From Clostridium sp. AN503 (GTDB taxonomy: Bacteria; Bacillota; Clostridia; Lachnospirales; Lachnospiraceae): a stretch of DNA of 64,000 nucleotides. Where the stretch lies: the NCBI RefSeq assembly GCF_040719375.1, contig NZ_JBFDTP010000002.1, positions 2,542,001 to 2,606,000 of the forward strand, in the 5' to 3' direction. The notes beneath the pieces are model-generated. The model made no database searches and was not told the origin of the DNA. It worked only from the letters and a program-made list of their open reading frames with translations. Shown here one piece after another: positions 36,827-45,858 of this stretch. A program made the position numbers and the translations under genes. The number at the start of each line of letters is the position of its first letter. Position 1 is the stretch's first letter.

Positions 36827-37738
36827 CTATTTTTCCGTCCCTGTTTCATCACGGTAGTAACGTTCTTCATCGGATTTGAAGATTGCGGTTCCGATCCCCC
36901 GGTTGGTAAATATCTCCAGCAGCAGGCAATGGGGAATCCGCCCGTCTGCAATATGTACGCGCGACACGCCGTTGTTCATGGCGTCAATGCAGTTCTGGAG
37001 CTTCGGCAGCATTCCTCCGCCCAGGCTTCCGCCCTCCACAAACTTCTGCGCCTCATCCACCGTCATCTCAGGGATCAGGGATTTCTTATCTGCAAAATCC
37101 CGGTACACCCCTTCCACATCCGTTAAAAATGCCAGCTTCTCCGCGTGGACTGCCTGGGCGATGGCGCAGGCTGCATCGTCCGCATTGATATTATAGCTTA
37201 AGAAATTGTCATCAAAACCGATGGGACAGATGATCGGCAGGAAATCCTTTTCCAGCAGGTCGTAGATGATCTGGGGATCCACCTTCTCAATTTCACCCAC
37301 GTAGCCAATGTCCTCGCCTTTGGAATATTTCTTCCTGCATTTTAACATCATGCCGTCCTTGCCGCTGATGCCCACCGCCTTGACGCCCAGTTCATGGACC
37401 AGCTGCACCAGGCTTTTGTTGACCTTATTGAGCACCATCTCGGCGATCTCCATGGTCGGCTCGTCGGTGACCCGCAGGCCATTTACAAAATGCGGCTCCA
37501 TGCCTACCTTGTTCACCCATTTGCTGATCTCTTTGCCCCCGCCATGGACGATGATCGGTTTGAATCCCACCAGCTTTAACAGCACCACATCCTGGATGAC
37601 CTGGTGCTTTAAGTGATCGTCCACCATGGCGCTGCCGCCATATTTCACCACAATGATCTTCCGGTTGAATCTCTGGATATAAGGAAGTGCCTCGATCAGC
37701 ACCTCCGCCTTCTGCATCTCATTCATTTCCATATTCAT
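36827..37738 (-). CDS. argB: Acetylglutamate kinase ArgB
   Basis: I choose ATG 37738, seven bases after AGGAG (303 residues). The amino-acid-kinase fold is clear: VVKYGGSAM near residue 30, IVHGGGKEIS near 65, GISGKDG, and NINADDAACAIA near 200. It phosphorylates N-acetylglutamate in the second step of the cyclic arginine pathway. The N-terminal helix LIEALPYIQRFNRK is typical of the arginine-inhibited hexameric form. It lies between argJ and argD. Confidence 0.95.
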   Translation of the reverse strand: MNMEMNEMQKAEVLIEALPYIQRFNRKIIVVKYGGSAMVDDHLKHQVIQDVVLLKLVGFKPIIVHGGGKEISKWVNKVGMEPHFVNGLRVTDEPTMEIAEMVLNKVNKSLVQLVHELGVKAVGISGKDGMMLKCRKKYSKGEDIGYVGEIEKVDPQIIYDLLEKDFLPIICPIGFDDNFLSYNINADDAACAIAQAVHAEKLAFLTDVEGVYRDFADKKSLIPEMTVDEAQKFVEGGSLGGGMLPKLQNCIDAMNNGVSRVHIADGRIPHCLLLEIFTNRGIGTAIFKSDEERYYRDETGTEK

Positions 37739-37812
37739 AATCTCGCTCCTCCACATTCCCTGTATTACTGCACATCATGACCGATGATCTGCCTCTGTCC
37801 CCGCTCAACACA

Positions 37813-39036
37813 TCATGACCGGTAATCCGCATTGATCTTCACGTAATCTAATGTTAGATCGCAGCCCCACGCAGTTGCACAGGCATCGCCCATTTTCACA
37901 TCGGCAATGGCTGTCACTTCCGGTTCGGAAAGGATCTTCGTCGCCTCCTCCTCGCTGTATGGAAGCGCCACGCCGTCTTTTATGATCTGCAGCTTTCCGG
38001 CTGCGCTCTCAAAGTACAGGTCCACCTGCTCCGGATCAAACTGCGCGCCGGAATAACCCATGGCGCAGAGAATCCTTCCCCAGTTGGCATCATGTCCGAA
38101 TATCGCCGCTTTTGTCAGGCTGGAAGTAATGATGGATTTGGACAGGGTCACCGCCTGAGCCTTATCCTCAGCGCCTACCACCTTCACCTCAAAGAGCGCG
38201 GTACAGCCCTCGCCGTCCCCCGCCATCTTTTTTGCCAGGGTTTCATTGACGTAGTTGAGCGCTTTGCAGAACGCTTCATAGTCCTCATTCTTTTCTGTGA
38301 TCTCCGGATTCCCCGCCATGCCGTTTGCAAGCAGCAGAACGGTATCGTTGGTAGAGGTATCACCGTCCACGGAGATCATATTGTAGGTGTCCTTGATATC
38401 TTCACTCAGCGCTTCCTGCAAAAGCTCTTTGGAGATCGCCAGGTCGGTTGTGACAAATGCAAGCATCGTGCACATGTTGGGATGGATCATTCCTGAGCCT
38501 TTGCACATACCGCCCACCGTCACGGTCTTTCCGCCGATCTCTACCTGTACAGCCGCTTCTTTTTTCTTTGTGTCCGTGGTCATGATCGCCTGGGCCGCTG
38601 ACGTTCCGCTCTCCAGGCTGCCATCCAATGCCGGGACCATTGCCTGGATCCCCGCCTTCAGCTTATCCATAGGAAGCTGCATGCCAATGACTCCGGTGGA
38701 AGCCACTAAAACCGCCTGCTCCGGGATCCCCAGCTCTGCGCCTGCTGCCCTGGCAGTCTCCAGACAGTAACCATATCCTTCTGCGCCAGTGCAGGCATTG
38801 GCGATCCCCGCATTGATGACCACGCACTGGGCATAATCAGATTCTGTCACTATCTGCTTATCCCACTTGACGGGCGCGGCTTTTACCACATTGGTGGTAA
38901 ATGTACCTGCCGCCCTGCAGGGCGTCTCACTGCAAATCAACGCCATATCCTTCCGGTCCTTATACTTGATCCCTGCCGCGGTGGATGCCGCTTTGAAACC
39001 TGCCGCTGCGGTCACGCCGCCCTCGATTATATTCAT
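37813..39036 (-). CDS. argJ: Glutamate N-acetyltransferase / amino-acid acetyltransferase ArgJ
   Basis: This 407-residue protein has the self-cleavage motif KGSGMIHPNMCTMLAF with the conserved Thr (cut between Ala/Met-equivalent and Thr), plus GHDANWGRI and the C-terminal DLTLDYVKINADYRS. It transfers acetyl from N-acetylornithine to glutamate, making the pathway cyclic; the enzyme can be bifunctional. GGGAGG eight bases before the ATG fixes the start. It is downstream of an acetyltransferase and upstream of argB. Confidence 0.95.
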   Translation of the reverse strand: MNIIEGGVTAAAGFKAASTAAGIKYKDRKDMALICSETPCRAAGTFTTNVVKAAPVKWDKQIVTESDYAQCVVINAGIANACTGAEGYGYCLETARAAGAELGIPEQAVLVASTGVIGMQLPMDKLKAGIQAMVPALDGSLESGTSAAQAIMTTDTKKKEAAVQVEIGGKTVTVGGMCKGSGMIHPNMCTMLAFVTTDLAISKELLQEALSEDIKDTYNMISVDGDTSTNDTVLLLANGMAGNPEITEKNEDYEAFCKALNYVNETLAKKMAGDGEGCTALFEVKVVGAEDKAQAVTLSKSIITSSLTKAAIFGHDANWGRILCAMGYSGAQFDPEQVDLYFESAAGKLQIIKDGVALPYSEEEATKILSEPEVTAIADVKMGDACATAWGCDLTLDYVKINADYRS

Positions 39037-39072
39037 GTCATATTCCTCCCTACTGCATTTTCATTTTTATGA

Positions 39073-39525
39073 TCACTTCACAAAGCTTGTGATATTTTCC
39101 TGGTTCAGGGTAAAATCGTAATAGTTTAGATCCTCCCGCTCGGTCCAGCCCAGGCCTTTCCAAAAAGCATTGCCCACAGCATTATCCTTAAAGGCGATCA
39201 GGCTTACCTTGCTGATGCCCTCCTTCTTAAGCGCACGCATGGCAAACTGCGCCATCCGGTCCCCGATCCCGTGCTGCCGGTAATCCTTCGCCACGCATAC
39301 GTGGTAGAAGCAGCCGCGCCTGCCGTCATGCCCGCAGAGGATCGCTCCCACGATCCGCCCGTTCTGCACTGCCACCACACTGGTGGTCGGATTACGCTTC
39401 AGAAAGCGGGCCACTCCCTCCCTGGAGTCATCAATACTGCGGATCCCAAAGCCCTGGATACTCATCCACAGTGCATATACGCCGTCATAATCATCCAGAG
39501 TCATCTCCCGGATGATGATACTCAT
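39073..39525 (-). CDS. GNAT-family N-acetyltransferase
   Basis: The frame of 150 residues starts at ATG 39525 (MSIIIREMTLDDYDGV). An ATG four codons upstream (39537) with AAAGGG is equally possible. It has the acetyl-CoA-binding segment VAKDYRQHGIGDRMA (Q/RxxGxG/A type) near residue 85 and AFWKGLGWTERED near the end. The substrate is unknown. Its place among arginine genes raises the chance that it acts on glutamate or another amino acid, but it does not resemble ArgA specifically. Confidence 0.85.
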   Translation of the reverse strand: MSIIIREMTLDDYDGVYALWMSIQGFGIRSIDDSREGVARFLKRNPTTSVVAVQNGRIVGAILCGHDGRRGCFYHVCVAKDYRQHGIGDRMAQFAMRALKKEGISKVSLIAFKDNAVGNAFWKGLGWTEREDLNYYDFTLNQENITSFVK

Positions 39526-39562
39526 GGTCCCTCCCATTTTCAAATCCCTTTCTGGCTTTTTG

Positions 39563-39724
39563 TTATACAGCAGTCTGAAATAATATGTACAGCGACACAA
39601 GCAATCGGTACAGCACTAAAATTCCGAATATGCCCAGTATCGTATGGAGAAGGGTCATTTCTTCTGTTTCTGCCGCTTCCGTATATCCGTCCTGGTACTC
39701 CGCTCCACATTTGGGACATATCAT
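39563..39724 (-). CDS. Zinc-ribbon single-pass membrane mini-protein
   Basis: This 53-residue frame begins MICPKCGAEYQDGY, a half zinc ribbon, then an acidic patch and one membrane helix (LLHTILGIFGILVLYRLLVSLYILF region, about residues 25-50). An AAGGAG site is 15 bases upstream, a little far. Similar zinc-ribbon/TM miniatures are common in Lachnospiraceae. It is squeezed between argC and the acetyltransferase with short gaps, so it is co-transcribed. Function unknown. Confidence 0.6.
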   Translation of the reverse strand: MICPKCGAEYQDGYTEAAETEEMTLLHTILGIFGILVLYRLLVSLYILFQTAV

Positions 39725-39743
39725 CTGATCATTTCCATTCTCC

Positions 39744-40784
39744 TTACGGGAATACCGGAATCTGCTTAAGCCCCATATTCTCCGGCAGCCCAAACATCAG
39801 GTTCATGTTCTGCATGGCCTGGCCTGCGGCGCCCTTCACCATATTGTCGATAGCTCCCATCATAACGATGCGGTCCGTCCGCGGGTCGATCTGGAATGCT
39901 ATATCAGCAAAGTTGCTGCCCTCTACCCAGCGGGTCTGCGGCACCATGCCGATATCCATCACCCGCACGAAATACTCCTCTTTATAATACTTATCATATA
40001 CCGCCTTTACTTCCTCCGCGGTCACCTTTTTTGCAAGCTTCGCATACGCTGTCGCCAGAATCCCCCGGTTCATGGGGACCAGGTGGGGAGTAAAGCTGAT
40101 CGTCACCGGTTTGCCCGCTGCATAGGACAGCTGCTCCTCAATCTCCGGTGTGTGGCGGTGACTTGCGACCCCGTACGGTTTCATGCTCTCGTTGACCTCA
40201 CAATAAAGGCTTGGCACCTTGGCGCTCCTTCCTGCCCCCGAGGTACCGGACTTGGCGTCGATAATAATAGTATCCGTGTCGATCAGCCCTTCCTTCACCA
40301 TAGGATAGAGGGTCAGAAAGGAGCAGGTCGGATAGCAGCCCGGATTGGCAATCAGCCTTGCCCCCCGGATCTCCTCCCGGTTCACCTCCGGCAGGCCATA
40401 GACGGCTTCCTCAATAAACTGCGGGGTCGGGTGCTTTAACTTGTACCACCGCTCATAAATATCAACATCCTTAATACGGAAATCCGCGCTTAAATCAATG
40501 ATCTTTGTTTTTGACAGGATCTCCTCTGTCACCTGCGTGGCACAGAATCCCTGGGGCGTTGCCGTGAAGATCACATCCGCCAGATCTGCCAGCTTCGCCA
40601 TATCATCATCGCTGCAAGCTGCATCCACCAGATGAGTGACATTTCTATAAATAGAAGCAAAATCCTCGCCCACATAACTTCTGGAACCGTACCACACGAT
40701 CTCCACATCATCCCTCTGCAGCAGAAGCCGCACCAATTCCGCACCGGCATATCCAGTAGCTCCGATAATCCCAACCTTAATCAT
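39744..40784 (-). CDS. argC: N-acetyl-gamma-glutamyl-phosphate reductase ArgC
   Basis: I start at ATG 40784 (346 residues, MIKVGIIGATGYAGAEL), nine bases after GAGAGG. The GATGYAGAELVRLL nucleotide-binding loop, the catalytic Cys in LIANPGCYPTCSF near residue 150, and HRHTPEI are standard. It reduces N-acetylglutamyl phosphate to the semialdehyde with NADPH. It is the first gene of the minus-strand arginine operon, divergent from argG across about 310 bases. Confidence 0.95.
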   Translation of the reverse strand: MIKVGIIGATGYAGAELVRLLLQRDDVEIVWYGSRSYVGEDFASIYRNVTHLVDAACSDDDMAKLADLADVIFTATPQGFCATQVTEEILSKTKIIDLSADFRIKDVDIYERWYKLKHPTPQFIEEAVYGLPEVNREEIRGARLIANPGCYPTCSFLTLYPMVKEGLIDTDTIIIDAKSGTSGAGRSAKVPSLYCEVNESMKPYGVASHRHTPEIEEQLSYAAGKPVTISFTPHLVPMNRGILATAYAKLAKKVTAEEVKAVYDKYYKEEYFVRVMDIGMVPQTRWVEGSNFADIAFQIDPRTDRIVMMGAIDNMVKGAAGQAMQNMNLMFGLPENMGLKQIPVFP

Positions 40785-41095
40785 ATGCATTTCCCTCTCA
40801 TAATCATACATTTTGTGCTCTCTTTATTATAGTAATTTTCCGTCTATAAAGAAAGCCTTTTCCCAAATATTTCCGCCCCTTCCACCGTCCTGCGCAGCGT
40901 TCGGGCCGGACGCCTTTCGCGTTTCTCTCACGAGATTTCATAATTATACATTATATATGAATATTATGCAATATATTTTTAAAAAATTTCATTTTATACT
41001 TGCATTATCCAATAAATTGTTGTATATTTATGAAGTCAAATCAAACAAGAACATCCTATTTTAACGTTATTATAAGACTGAGGAGGATTATGAAG
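40785..41095. other. argC-argG divergent control region
   Basis: This AT-rich 311-base region holds the argG promoter and a possible ArgR site. TGAAT-ATTA-TGCA at 40958-40970 resembles an ARG box half-site pair but is one base short of the Bacillus spacing. I see no T-box. No gene is supported. Confidence 0.4.
41000..41028 (+). promoter_or_regulatory. argG promoter
   Basis: TTGCAT (41000-41005) and TATATT (41023-41028) are separated by 17 bases. The start is about 55 bases before the argG ribosome site. Confidence 0.65.
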
Positions 41096-42325
41096 ATGAA
41101 AGAGAAAGTTATTTTAGCCTATTCTGGAGGCCTGGATACCACAGCGATCATTCCGTGGCTGAAAGAAAATTTTGATTATGAAGTTGTCTGCTGCTGCATC
41201 GACTGCGGACAGGGCAGCGAACTGGACGGCCTGGAGGAGCGTGCAAAGCTTTCCGGCGCTTCCAAATTGTATATCGAAGATCTGGTGGACGATTTCTGCG
41301 ACAATTATATCGTACCGTGCGTTCAGGCCAATGCAGTATACGAGAATAAGTATCTTCTCGGAACCTCCATGGCGCGCCCGGCGATCGCAAAACGTCTGGT
41401 TGAGATCGCCAGAAAAGAAGGCGCCACTGCTATCTGCCACGGCGCTACTGGAAAAGGGAACGACCAGATCCGTTTCGAGCTTGGTATCAAGGCTCTCGCT
41501 CCGGATTTAAAGATCATCGCTCCGTGGCGCATGACCGACGTATGGACCATGCAGTCCCGCGAAGATGAGATCGAGTACTGCAGGCAGCACGGCATCCATC
41601 TTCCGTTCTCCGCAGACAACAGCTACAGCCGCGACCGTAACCTGTGGCACATCAGCCATGAGGGCCTGGAACTGGAAGACCCGGCAAATGAGCCGAACTA
41701 CGACCATCTGCTGGTGCTGGGCGTAAGTCCTGAGAAAGCGCCGGAGGAAGGCGAGTACATTACCATGACCTTTGAAAAAGGCGTGCCTGTAAGCGTCAAC
41801 GGCGAGAGCATGAAGGTCTCCGACATTATCCGCAAGTTGAATGACCTGGGCGGCAAGCATGGGATCGGCATCGTGGACATTGTGGAGAACCGCGTTGTGG
41901 GCATGAAATCCCGCGGCGTATATGAGACCCCTGGCGGTACCATTCTGATGGAAGCACATCAGCAGCTGGAGGAACTGGTATTAGACCGCGCCACTATGGA
42001 GGTGAAAAAGGATATGGGCAACAAATTCGCCCAGATCGTATATGAGGGCAAGTGGTTTACCCCTCTGCGCGAAGCAGTCCAGGCATTTGTGGAGTCCACC
42101 CAGCAGTATGTGACCGGCGAAGTGAAATTCAAGCTGTACAAGGGCAATATCATCAAGGCCGGGACCACTTCCCCATATTCCTTATACAGCGAATCCCTGG
42201 CCTCCTTTACCACTGGCGATCTGTATGACCATCACGATGCAGACGGCTTCATCACTCTGTTCGGCCTGCCGCTCAAAGTCCGTGCAATGAAGATGGCGGA
42301 GCTTGAAAAACAGGAGCAGAAATAG
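41096..42325 (+). CDS. argG: Argininosuccinate synthase ArgG
   Basis: I choose ATG 41096, nine bases after AGGAGG; ATG 41090 is only three bases away from it. The 409 residues contain the PP-loop AYSGGLDTTAI near residue 9, GATGKGNDQIRFE near 115 and SADNSYSRDRNLWHIS, all typical of ArgG. It joins citrulline and aspartate with ATP hydrolysis to AMP. No argF or argH lies next to it in this window. It ends in a strong shared terminator. Confidence 0.96.
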   Translation: MKEKVILAYSGGLDTTAIIPWLKENFDYEVVCCCIDCGQGSELDGLEERAKLSGASKLYIEDLVDDFCDNYIVPCVQANAVYENKYLLGTSMARPAIAKRLVEIARKEGATAICHGATGKGNDQIRFELGIKALAPDLKIIAPWRMTDVWTMQSREDEIEYCRQHGIHLPFSADNSYSRDRNLWHISHEGLELEDPANEPNYDHLLVLGVSPEKAPEEGEYITMTFEKGVPVSVNGESMKVSDIIRKLNDLGGKHGIGIVDIVENRVVGMKSRGVYETPGGTILMEAHQQLEELVLDRATMEVKKDMGNKFAQIVYEGKWFTPLREAVQAFVESTQQYVTGEVKFKLYKGNIIKAGTTSPYSLYSESLASFTTGDLYDHHDADGFITLFGLPLKVRAMKMAELEKQEQK

Positions 42326-42383
42326 AAGATAAACCATCCTGAACAGTTACAATACAATAAACAAAATACATATTGAAAACATG

Positions 42384-42426
42384 AAAATCGGCATGCAACC
42401 TATCCTTTGGTGTGCATGCCGATTTT
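42384..42426. terminator. Bidirectional terminator between argG and the coiled-coil gene
   Basis: A perfect 14-bp stem, AAAATCGGCATGCA / TGCATGCCGATTTT, flanks a 15-base loop. A/T runs on both sides serve the convergent genes. Confidence 0.9.
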
Positions 42427-42483
42427 ATTGCTTTGTGTCTGCTATTTTTTGTCTGTTATTCTGCTGTCTGTGGCTATTCTGAT

Positions 42484-43236
42484 TTACTGCATCAATGGAA
42501 GGATCCCCTTCGACTCGAGTACCGTTATCAGCGTATCATTCGCATCCTTCAGCCTGGAAATATCAGCGCGGATTGCTCTCTCAGATCGTTTCACATCCAG
42601 CTCCAGACTGCTTACATGGATATCCACATCCTCAATCCGCCGGCCATTTTTGCTGACCAGCAGTCCGAGTCGCTCCTGGCCTTCTTCCAGGCTTGTGATC
42701 TTACTGCTGAGTCGCTCCTGACCCTCTTCCAAGTTTATGATCTTGCTGCTGAGACACTTCTGGCCCTCTTCCAGGTTTATGATCTTACTGCTGAGTCGCT
42801 CCTGGCCCTCTTCCAGATTTGCCACCCTGCCGTCGAGACGGTCAATCTTCTTCAATTCCTCATAAATTGGCGCCAGCTTCTGATCGAACGTCTGATTCAG
42901 CCTTCGATCCAAGTTATGATCAAACTTCTGATCCATCTTTTCTTCTAATTTCAGCTCCAGCTTCTCTTCCAGTTTCTGGTCCAGCTTTTCCTCCAGCTTC
43001 TGCTCCAATTTTTCTTCCAGTTTCTGTTCCAGCTTCTCTTCCAGCTTCTGGTCCAGCTTTTCCTCCAGTTTCTGATCCAGCTTTTCCTCCAGCTTCTGGT
43101 CCAACTTTTCTTCCAGCTTACACTCCAGTTTTTCTTCCAGCTTCCGCTCCAACTTTTCTTCCAGCTGTTTATCCAGCTCTTCAGACAAGATCACACGGAA
43201 TTCCTTAAAAAACAACTCGCTTTCTGCTATCTGCAT
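42484..43236 (-). CDS. Coiled-coil protein with 8-residue KLEEKLDQ repeats
   Basis: I use ATG 43236, seven bases after AGGGGG (250 residues). Residues about 20-110 consist of about eleven copies of an 8-residue unit, K-L-E-E-K-L-D/E-Q. Residues about 145-200 are four 14-residue units, SSKIINLEEGQERL. The 14-mers are two heptads of a canonical coiled coil. The 8-mers do not fit a heptad and may form a highly charged single helix. There is no signal peptide or membrane segment. It resembles hypothetical repeat proteins of gut Firmicutes whose function is unknown. The 24-bp DNA repeats are prone to copy-number change. Confidence 0.8.
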   Translation of the reverse strand: MQIAESELFFKEFRVILSEELDKQLEEKLERKLEEKLECKLEEKLDQKLEEKLDQKLEEKLDQKLEEKLEQKLEEKLEQKLEEKLDQKLEEKLELKLEEKMDQKFDHNLDRRLNQTFDQKLAPIYEELKKIDRLDGRVANLEEGQERLSSKIINLEEGQKCLSSKIINLEEGQERLSSKITSLEEGQERLGLLVSKNGRRIEDVDIHVSSLELDVKRSERAIRADISRLKDANDTLITVLESKGILPLMQ

Positions 43237-43582
43237 ACAATATCCCCCTATCACAAAAATCCTCACAGGCTCCCGCTCCATTTACTCTGCCTGCTCTGTG
43301 CACGGTTCTCTGGTCTTATACATACAGCCTCCTCCCTGGGGGCCATATAAAAACTATCTCCATTATACTGTTTTTTTACAGACCAGACAACAGCTTCCTA
43401 AATTTTCATACTTAATCGATCTTTACCGGGATTCTGCCTGATAACAGGCGGAATGTCAGATTCAGACACTTTGTGCCGGACGGCACAGGGAATTCCCAAC
43501 GACAAAAATGTGGTGATAGTTTTTATATGACGAGCTATCATCTGGTAACCATACTTTAACACAGTCATCATAAAATTGCAAC
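43237..43582. other. Intergenic region holding an inverted-repeat-bounded segment
   Basis: About 400 bases separate the coiled-coil gene from the EamA gene. Apart from the 186-bp inverted-repeat element and the EamA terminator, no gene is visible. Confidence 0.6.
43344..43529. repeat. 186-bp segment with 15-bp terminal inverted repeats
   Basis: CATATAAAAACTATC at 43344-43358 is the exact reverse complement of 43515-43529. Inside are two further hairpins, GCCTG/CAGGC with ATTC/GAAT extension near 43430-43455 and TGTGCC/GGCACA near 43472-43487. No target duplication is obvious. It could be a miniature element or a structured RNA. Confidence 0.5.
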
Positions 43583-43628
43583 ATTAAAACAACTGTCCCG
43601 GATCACCCATTTCAGGCTCCCGGGACAG
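43583..43628 (-). terminator. Terminator of the EamA transporter gene
   Basis: On minus, CTGTCCCGG and CCGGGACAG form a perfect 9-bp stem followed by TTGTTTTAA. Confidence 0.75.
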
Positions 43629-43633
43629 GCTGA

Positions 43634-44566
43634 TCACGCCCTGTCATACATCCGCTTAAACAATCCTGCCGGAATCTGCGCCAGTATGATAGCCCCAAAC
43701 ACGAATACACACCCCAACAACTCTCTGGCAGAAAGGCTCTGCCCAAGCAGCACCCATCCGGCCAGCACGGAAAACACCGACTCCAGGCTCATAATGAGAG
43801 ATGCAACGGTGGGCTCCACATGTTTTTGTGCCACAACCTGCAGCGTATACCCAACGCCGCAGGACATAACGCCCGCATACAACACCGGCGCCCAGGCTGA
43901 AAAGACAGCGCTCCAGGAGGGCTTCTCAAAAACCATCATCAAAACGCAGGATATGATGCCCGCCGTAAAAAACTGCACACAGGAGATCACCACCCCATCC
44001 GCCTTCGGAGAAAAATAATCGATCACCAGGATATGCAGAGAGAATCCTATAGCACACAAAAACACCAGAAAATCTCCCCGACCAATGGAAAATCCCTCTG
44101 TGATACAGAGAAGGTACATCCCCACCGCCGCGATCACAACACTAACCCAAATATTCATGCCTGCTTTCTTTTTCAAAAAAAGGCCAAACAACGGCACGAT
44201 CACAATATAAAGCGCCGTGATGAAACCGGCCTTTCCGACCGTTGTATAGGCAATCCCAAACTGCTGCAGACTGCTGGCAATGCAGATAAATATACCGCAG
44301 CAAATACCTCCGGTCAGACCCACCCGCCTCCGGGATCTCCGGTCAGCAACGCTTAATTCTTCCAGCTGGGTCCCATTTACCTTTCTCAAAAAGAAAATGC
44401 ACGGGATCAGCACAAAACCGCCTACCAGAAACCGGCAGCAATTGAATGTAAAACCGCCTACATAGTTCATTCCCTCACTCTGGGCCACAAAAGCCACACC
44501 CCAGATGAGCGCAGTCAGCGCCAGCATTGCGCTGCTGCGCAGGGACTTCTTTTTTGAAACTTCCAT
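43634..44566 (-). CDS. EamA/DMT-superfamily transporter
   Basis: This 310-residue protein has ten hydrophobic segments and two EamA repeats, about residues 12-150 and 165-300. The first starts ALTALIWGVAFVAQSEGMNYVG. The second ends with the family pattern SLESVFSVLAGWVLLGQSLSARELLGC (partly quoted: SLESVFSVLAGW). It is likely a metabolite exporter in the cytoplasmic membrane, substrate unknown. It is monocistronic or coupled loosely with apbE 43 bases upstream. Confidence 0.88.
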   Translation of the reverse strand: MEVSKKKSLRSSAMLALTALIWGVAFVAQSEGMNYVGGFTFNCCRFLVGGFVLIPCIFFLRKVNGTQLEELSVADRRSRRRVGLTGGICCGIFICIASSLQQFGIAYTTVGKAGFITALYIVIVPLFGLFLKKKAGMNIWVSVVIAAVGMYLLCITEGFSIGRGDFLVFLCAIGFSLHILVIDYFSPKADGVVISCVQFFTAGIISCVLMMVFEKPSWSAVFSAWAPVLYAGVMSCGVGYTLQVVAQKHVEPTVASLIMSLESVFSVLAGWVLLGQSLSARELLGCVFVFGAIILAQIPAGLFKRMYDRA

Positions 44567-44609
44567 CTTCTGTATTCCTCCAGGTCAATCTATCGTATCT
44601 TCCTTCAAG

Positions 44610-45656
44610 CTAAACTTCCATAAATTCCTTAAGCCCGGAGCTTTCCACCTCACTGCCGTCCGGAAGGATCCACAGAGCCTCCGTATCCTCCAGCGATTCT
44701 ATCAATGCTTTTCCTTCTTCCAGGTTCATATTGAACACCGCCGTGGAGAGTGCATCCGCCTTCGCACTTCCCCTGCACAGGATCGTCACAGAAAGGTATT
44801 CATCCCATGGCATCAGCGTATCCGGATTGATGATATGATGGTAACGCACACCATCTGCCTCATAATACCGCTGGTAGGTCCCGCTGGTCACCAGGCACAT
44901 GTCCGTTAAGTCCAGCGCATGGAGATAGCTCTGCCCGCCGGACGGGTCCGGGTTCTGGATACCTACCCGCCAGGGCTTGCCGTCCCCTTTCGCTCCAATG
45001 GTCTCAACATTACCTCCAAGGCTTAAAAGTGCCGAAGTCACGCCAGCTTCCCTAAGCTTCTCTGAAATCCGCTGCGCTGCATATCCTTTTGCAATGGCGC
45101 CCACATCCAGCTTCATATCCTTGTCCGGCAGATAAACCGTGGAAGCCTCCTTATCAATCTCCATTCTGTGAATATCCGTATGCTCAGCCGCTTTTAAAAG
45201 CATGTCCATATCCGGCACCTGGGCATGCTCCGGGTTTGCCTTTGCCATCTCGCGGTAATCATGCCAAATCGACAGCACGCTGCCCATGGCGACATTGACC
45301 TTTCCGTCCGTCAGCTCATACTCCTGAAGAGAAAATTCCAGCATATCAAGAACATCCTGATCCACCGTCACCGGCGCGATCCCCGCGTTGTCGTTGACAG
45401 TCTTTAAATTGTTGACCCCTTCATAGCTGTTGTAAATGTCAAAGACCTGATGGTAATACTGAAGCTCCGACTTTACAAGCTGTGCATAGCCGTCGAACTG
45501 TGCTTTGTCCTCCGCATAGATCGTCACCGTTGTAAACGTATCAAAATAGTCCAGATACTGGACGTCAAAGGACGTCAGCGTCTTTTGCTTCTGTCCGCAG
45601 CCTGCAAGCATCAGAGAAATAAGTCCCGCACAAATCAAACACAATCTTTTTTTCAT
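44610..45656 (-). CDS. apbE: FAD:protein FMN transferase ApbE (lipoprotein)
   Basis: The 348 residues begin with a lipoprotein signal, CLICAGLISLMLAGCGQ; Cys 20 would be lipidated. The ApbE domain shows DVGAIAKGYAAQRISE near residue 185, LLSLGGNVETIG and the flavin region MPWDEYLSVTILCRGSAKADALSTA (partly quoted: AKADALSTA). It attaches FMN to Thr of Na+-NQR/Rnf or extracellular flavoproteins. It is near a Gx-family membrane gene and a NusG_II gene, as in extracellular electron transfer loci. No Rnf or NQR subunits are present in the window. Confidence 0.93.
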   Translation of the reverse strand: MKKRLCLICAGLISLMLAGCGQKQKTLTSFDVQYLDYFDTFTTVTIYAEDKAQFDGYAQLVKSELQYYHQVFDIYNSYEGVNNLKTVNDNAGIAPVTVDQDVLDMLEFSLQEYELTDGKVNVAMGSVLSIWHDYREMAKANPEHAQVPDMDMLLKAAEHTDIHRMEIDKEASTVYLPDKDMKLDVGAIAKGYAAQRISEKLREAGVTSALLSLGGNVETIGAKGDGKPWRVGIQNPDPSGGQSYLHALDLTDMCLVTSGTYQRYYEADGVRYHHIINPDTLMPWDEYLSVTILCRGSAKADALSTAVFNMNLEEGKALIESLEDTEALWILPDGSEVESSGLKEFMEV

Positions 45657-45743
45657 ATAACACCTTTTCTATGTTCTGTTTTTCCTTTTTCGCTTTCATC
45701 ATCTGCCCCTGCTCTCGGGCACAGGCTTTTTTATCATAACACA

Positions 45744-45778
45744 AAAAAGGAATGATGCAAAGTCCATCATTCCTTTTT
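45744..45778. terminator. galT terminator (bidirectional hairpin)
   Basis: AAAAAGGAATGATG / CATCATTCCTTTTT is a 14-bp perfect stem with a 7-base loop, 80 bases after the galT stop. Confidence 0.88.
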
Positions 45779-45858
45779 CTCTATTTTCTGCTTATTATGG
45801 AACTATTCCCTGCACCTGCCCTTTTTCCTGTCACCTTATATTATACCTGTTTTGTTTT

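Noticed and set aside
40785..41095. T-box leader for argG
   Set aside because: No T-box core (GGTGGnACCGCG-like) sequence and no long leader; a simple promoter is present.
42950..43190. CRISPR-like regular 24-bp repeats
   Set aside because: Repeats are directly abutting, in frame, and code for K-L-E-E-K-L-D-Q; there are no spacers.
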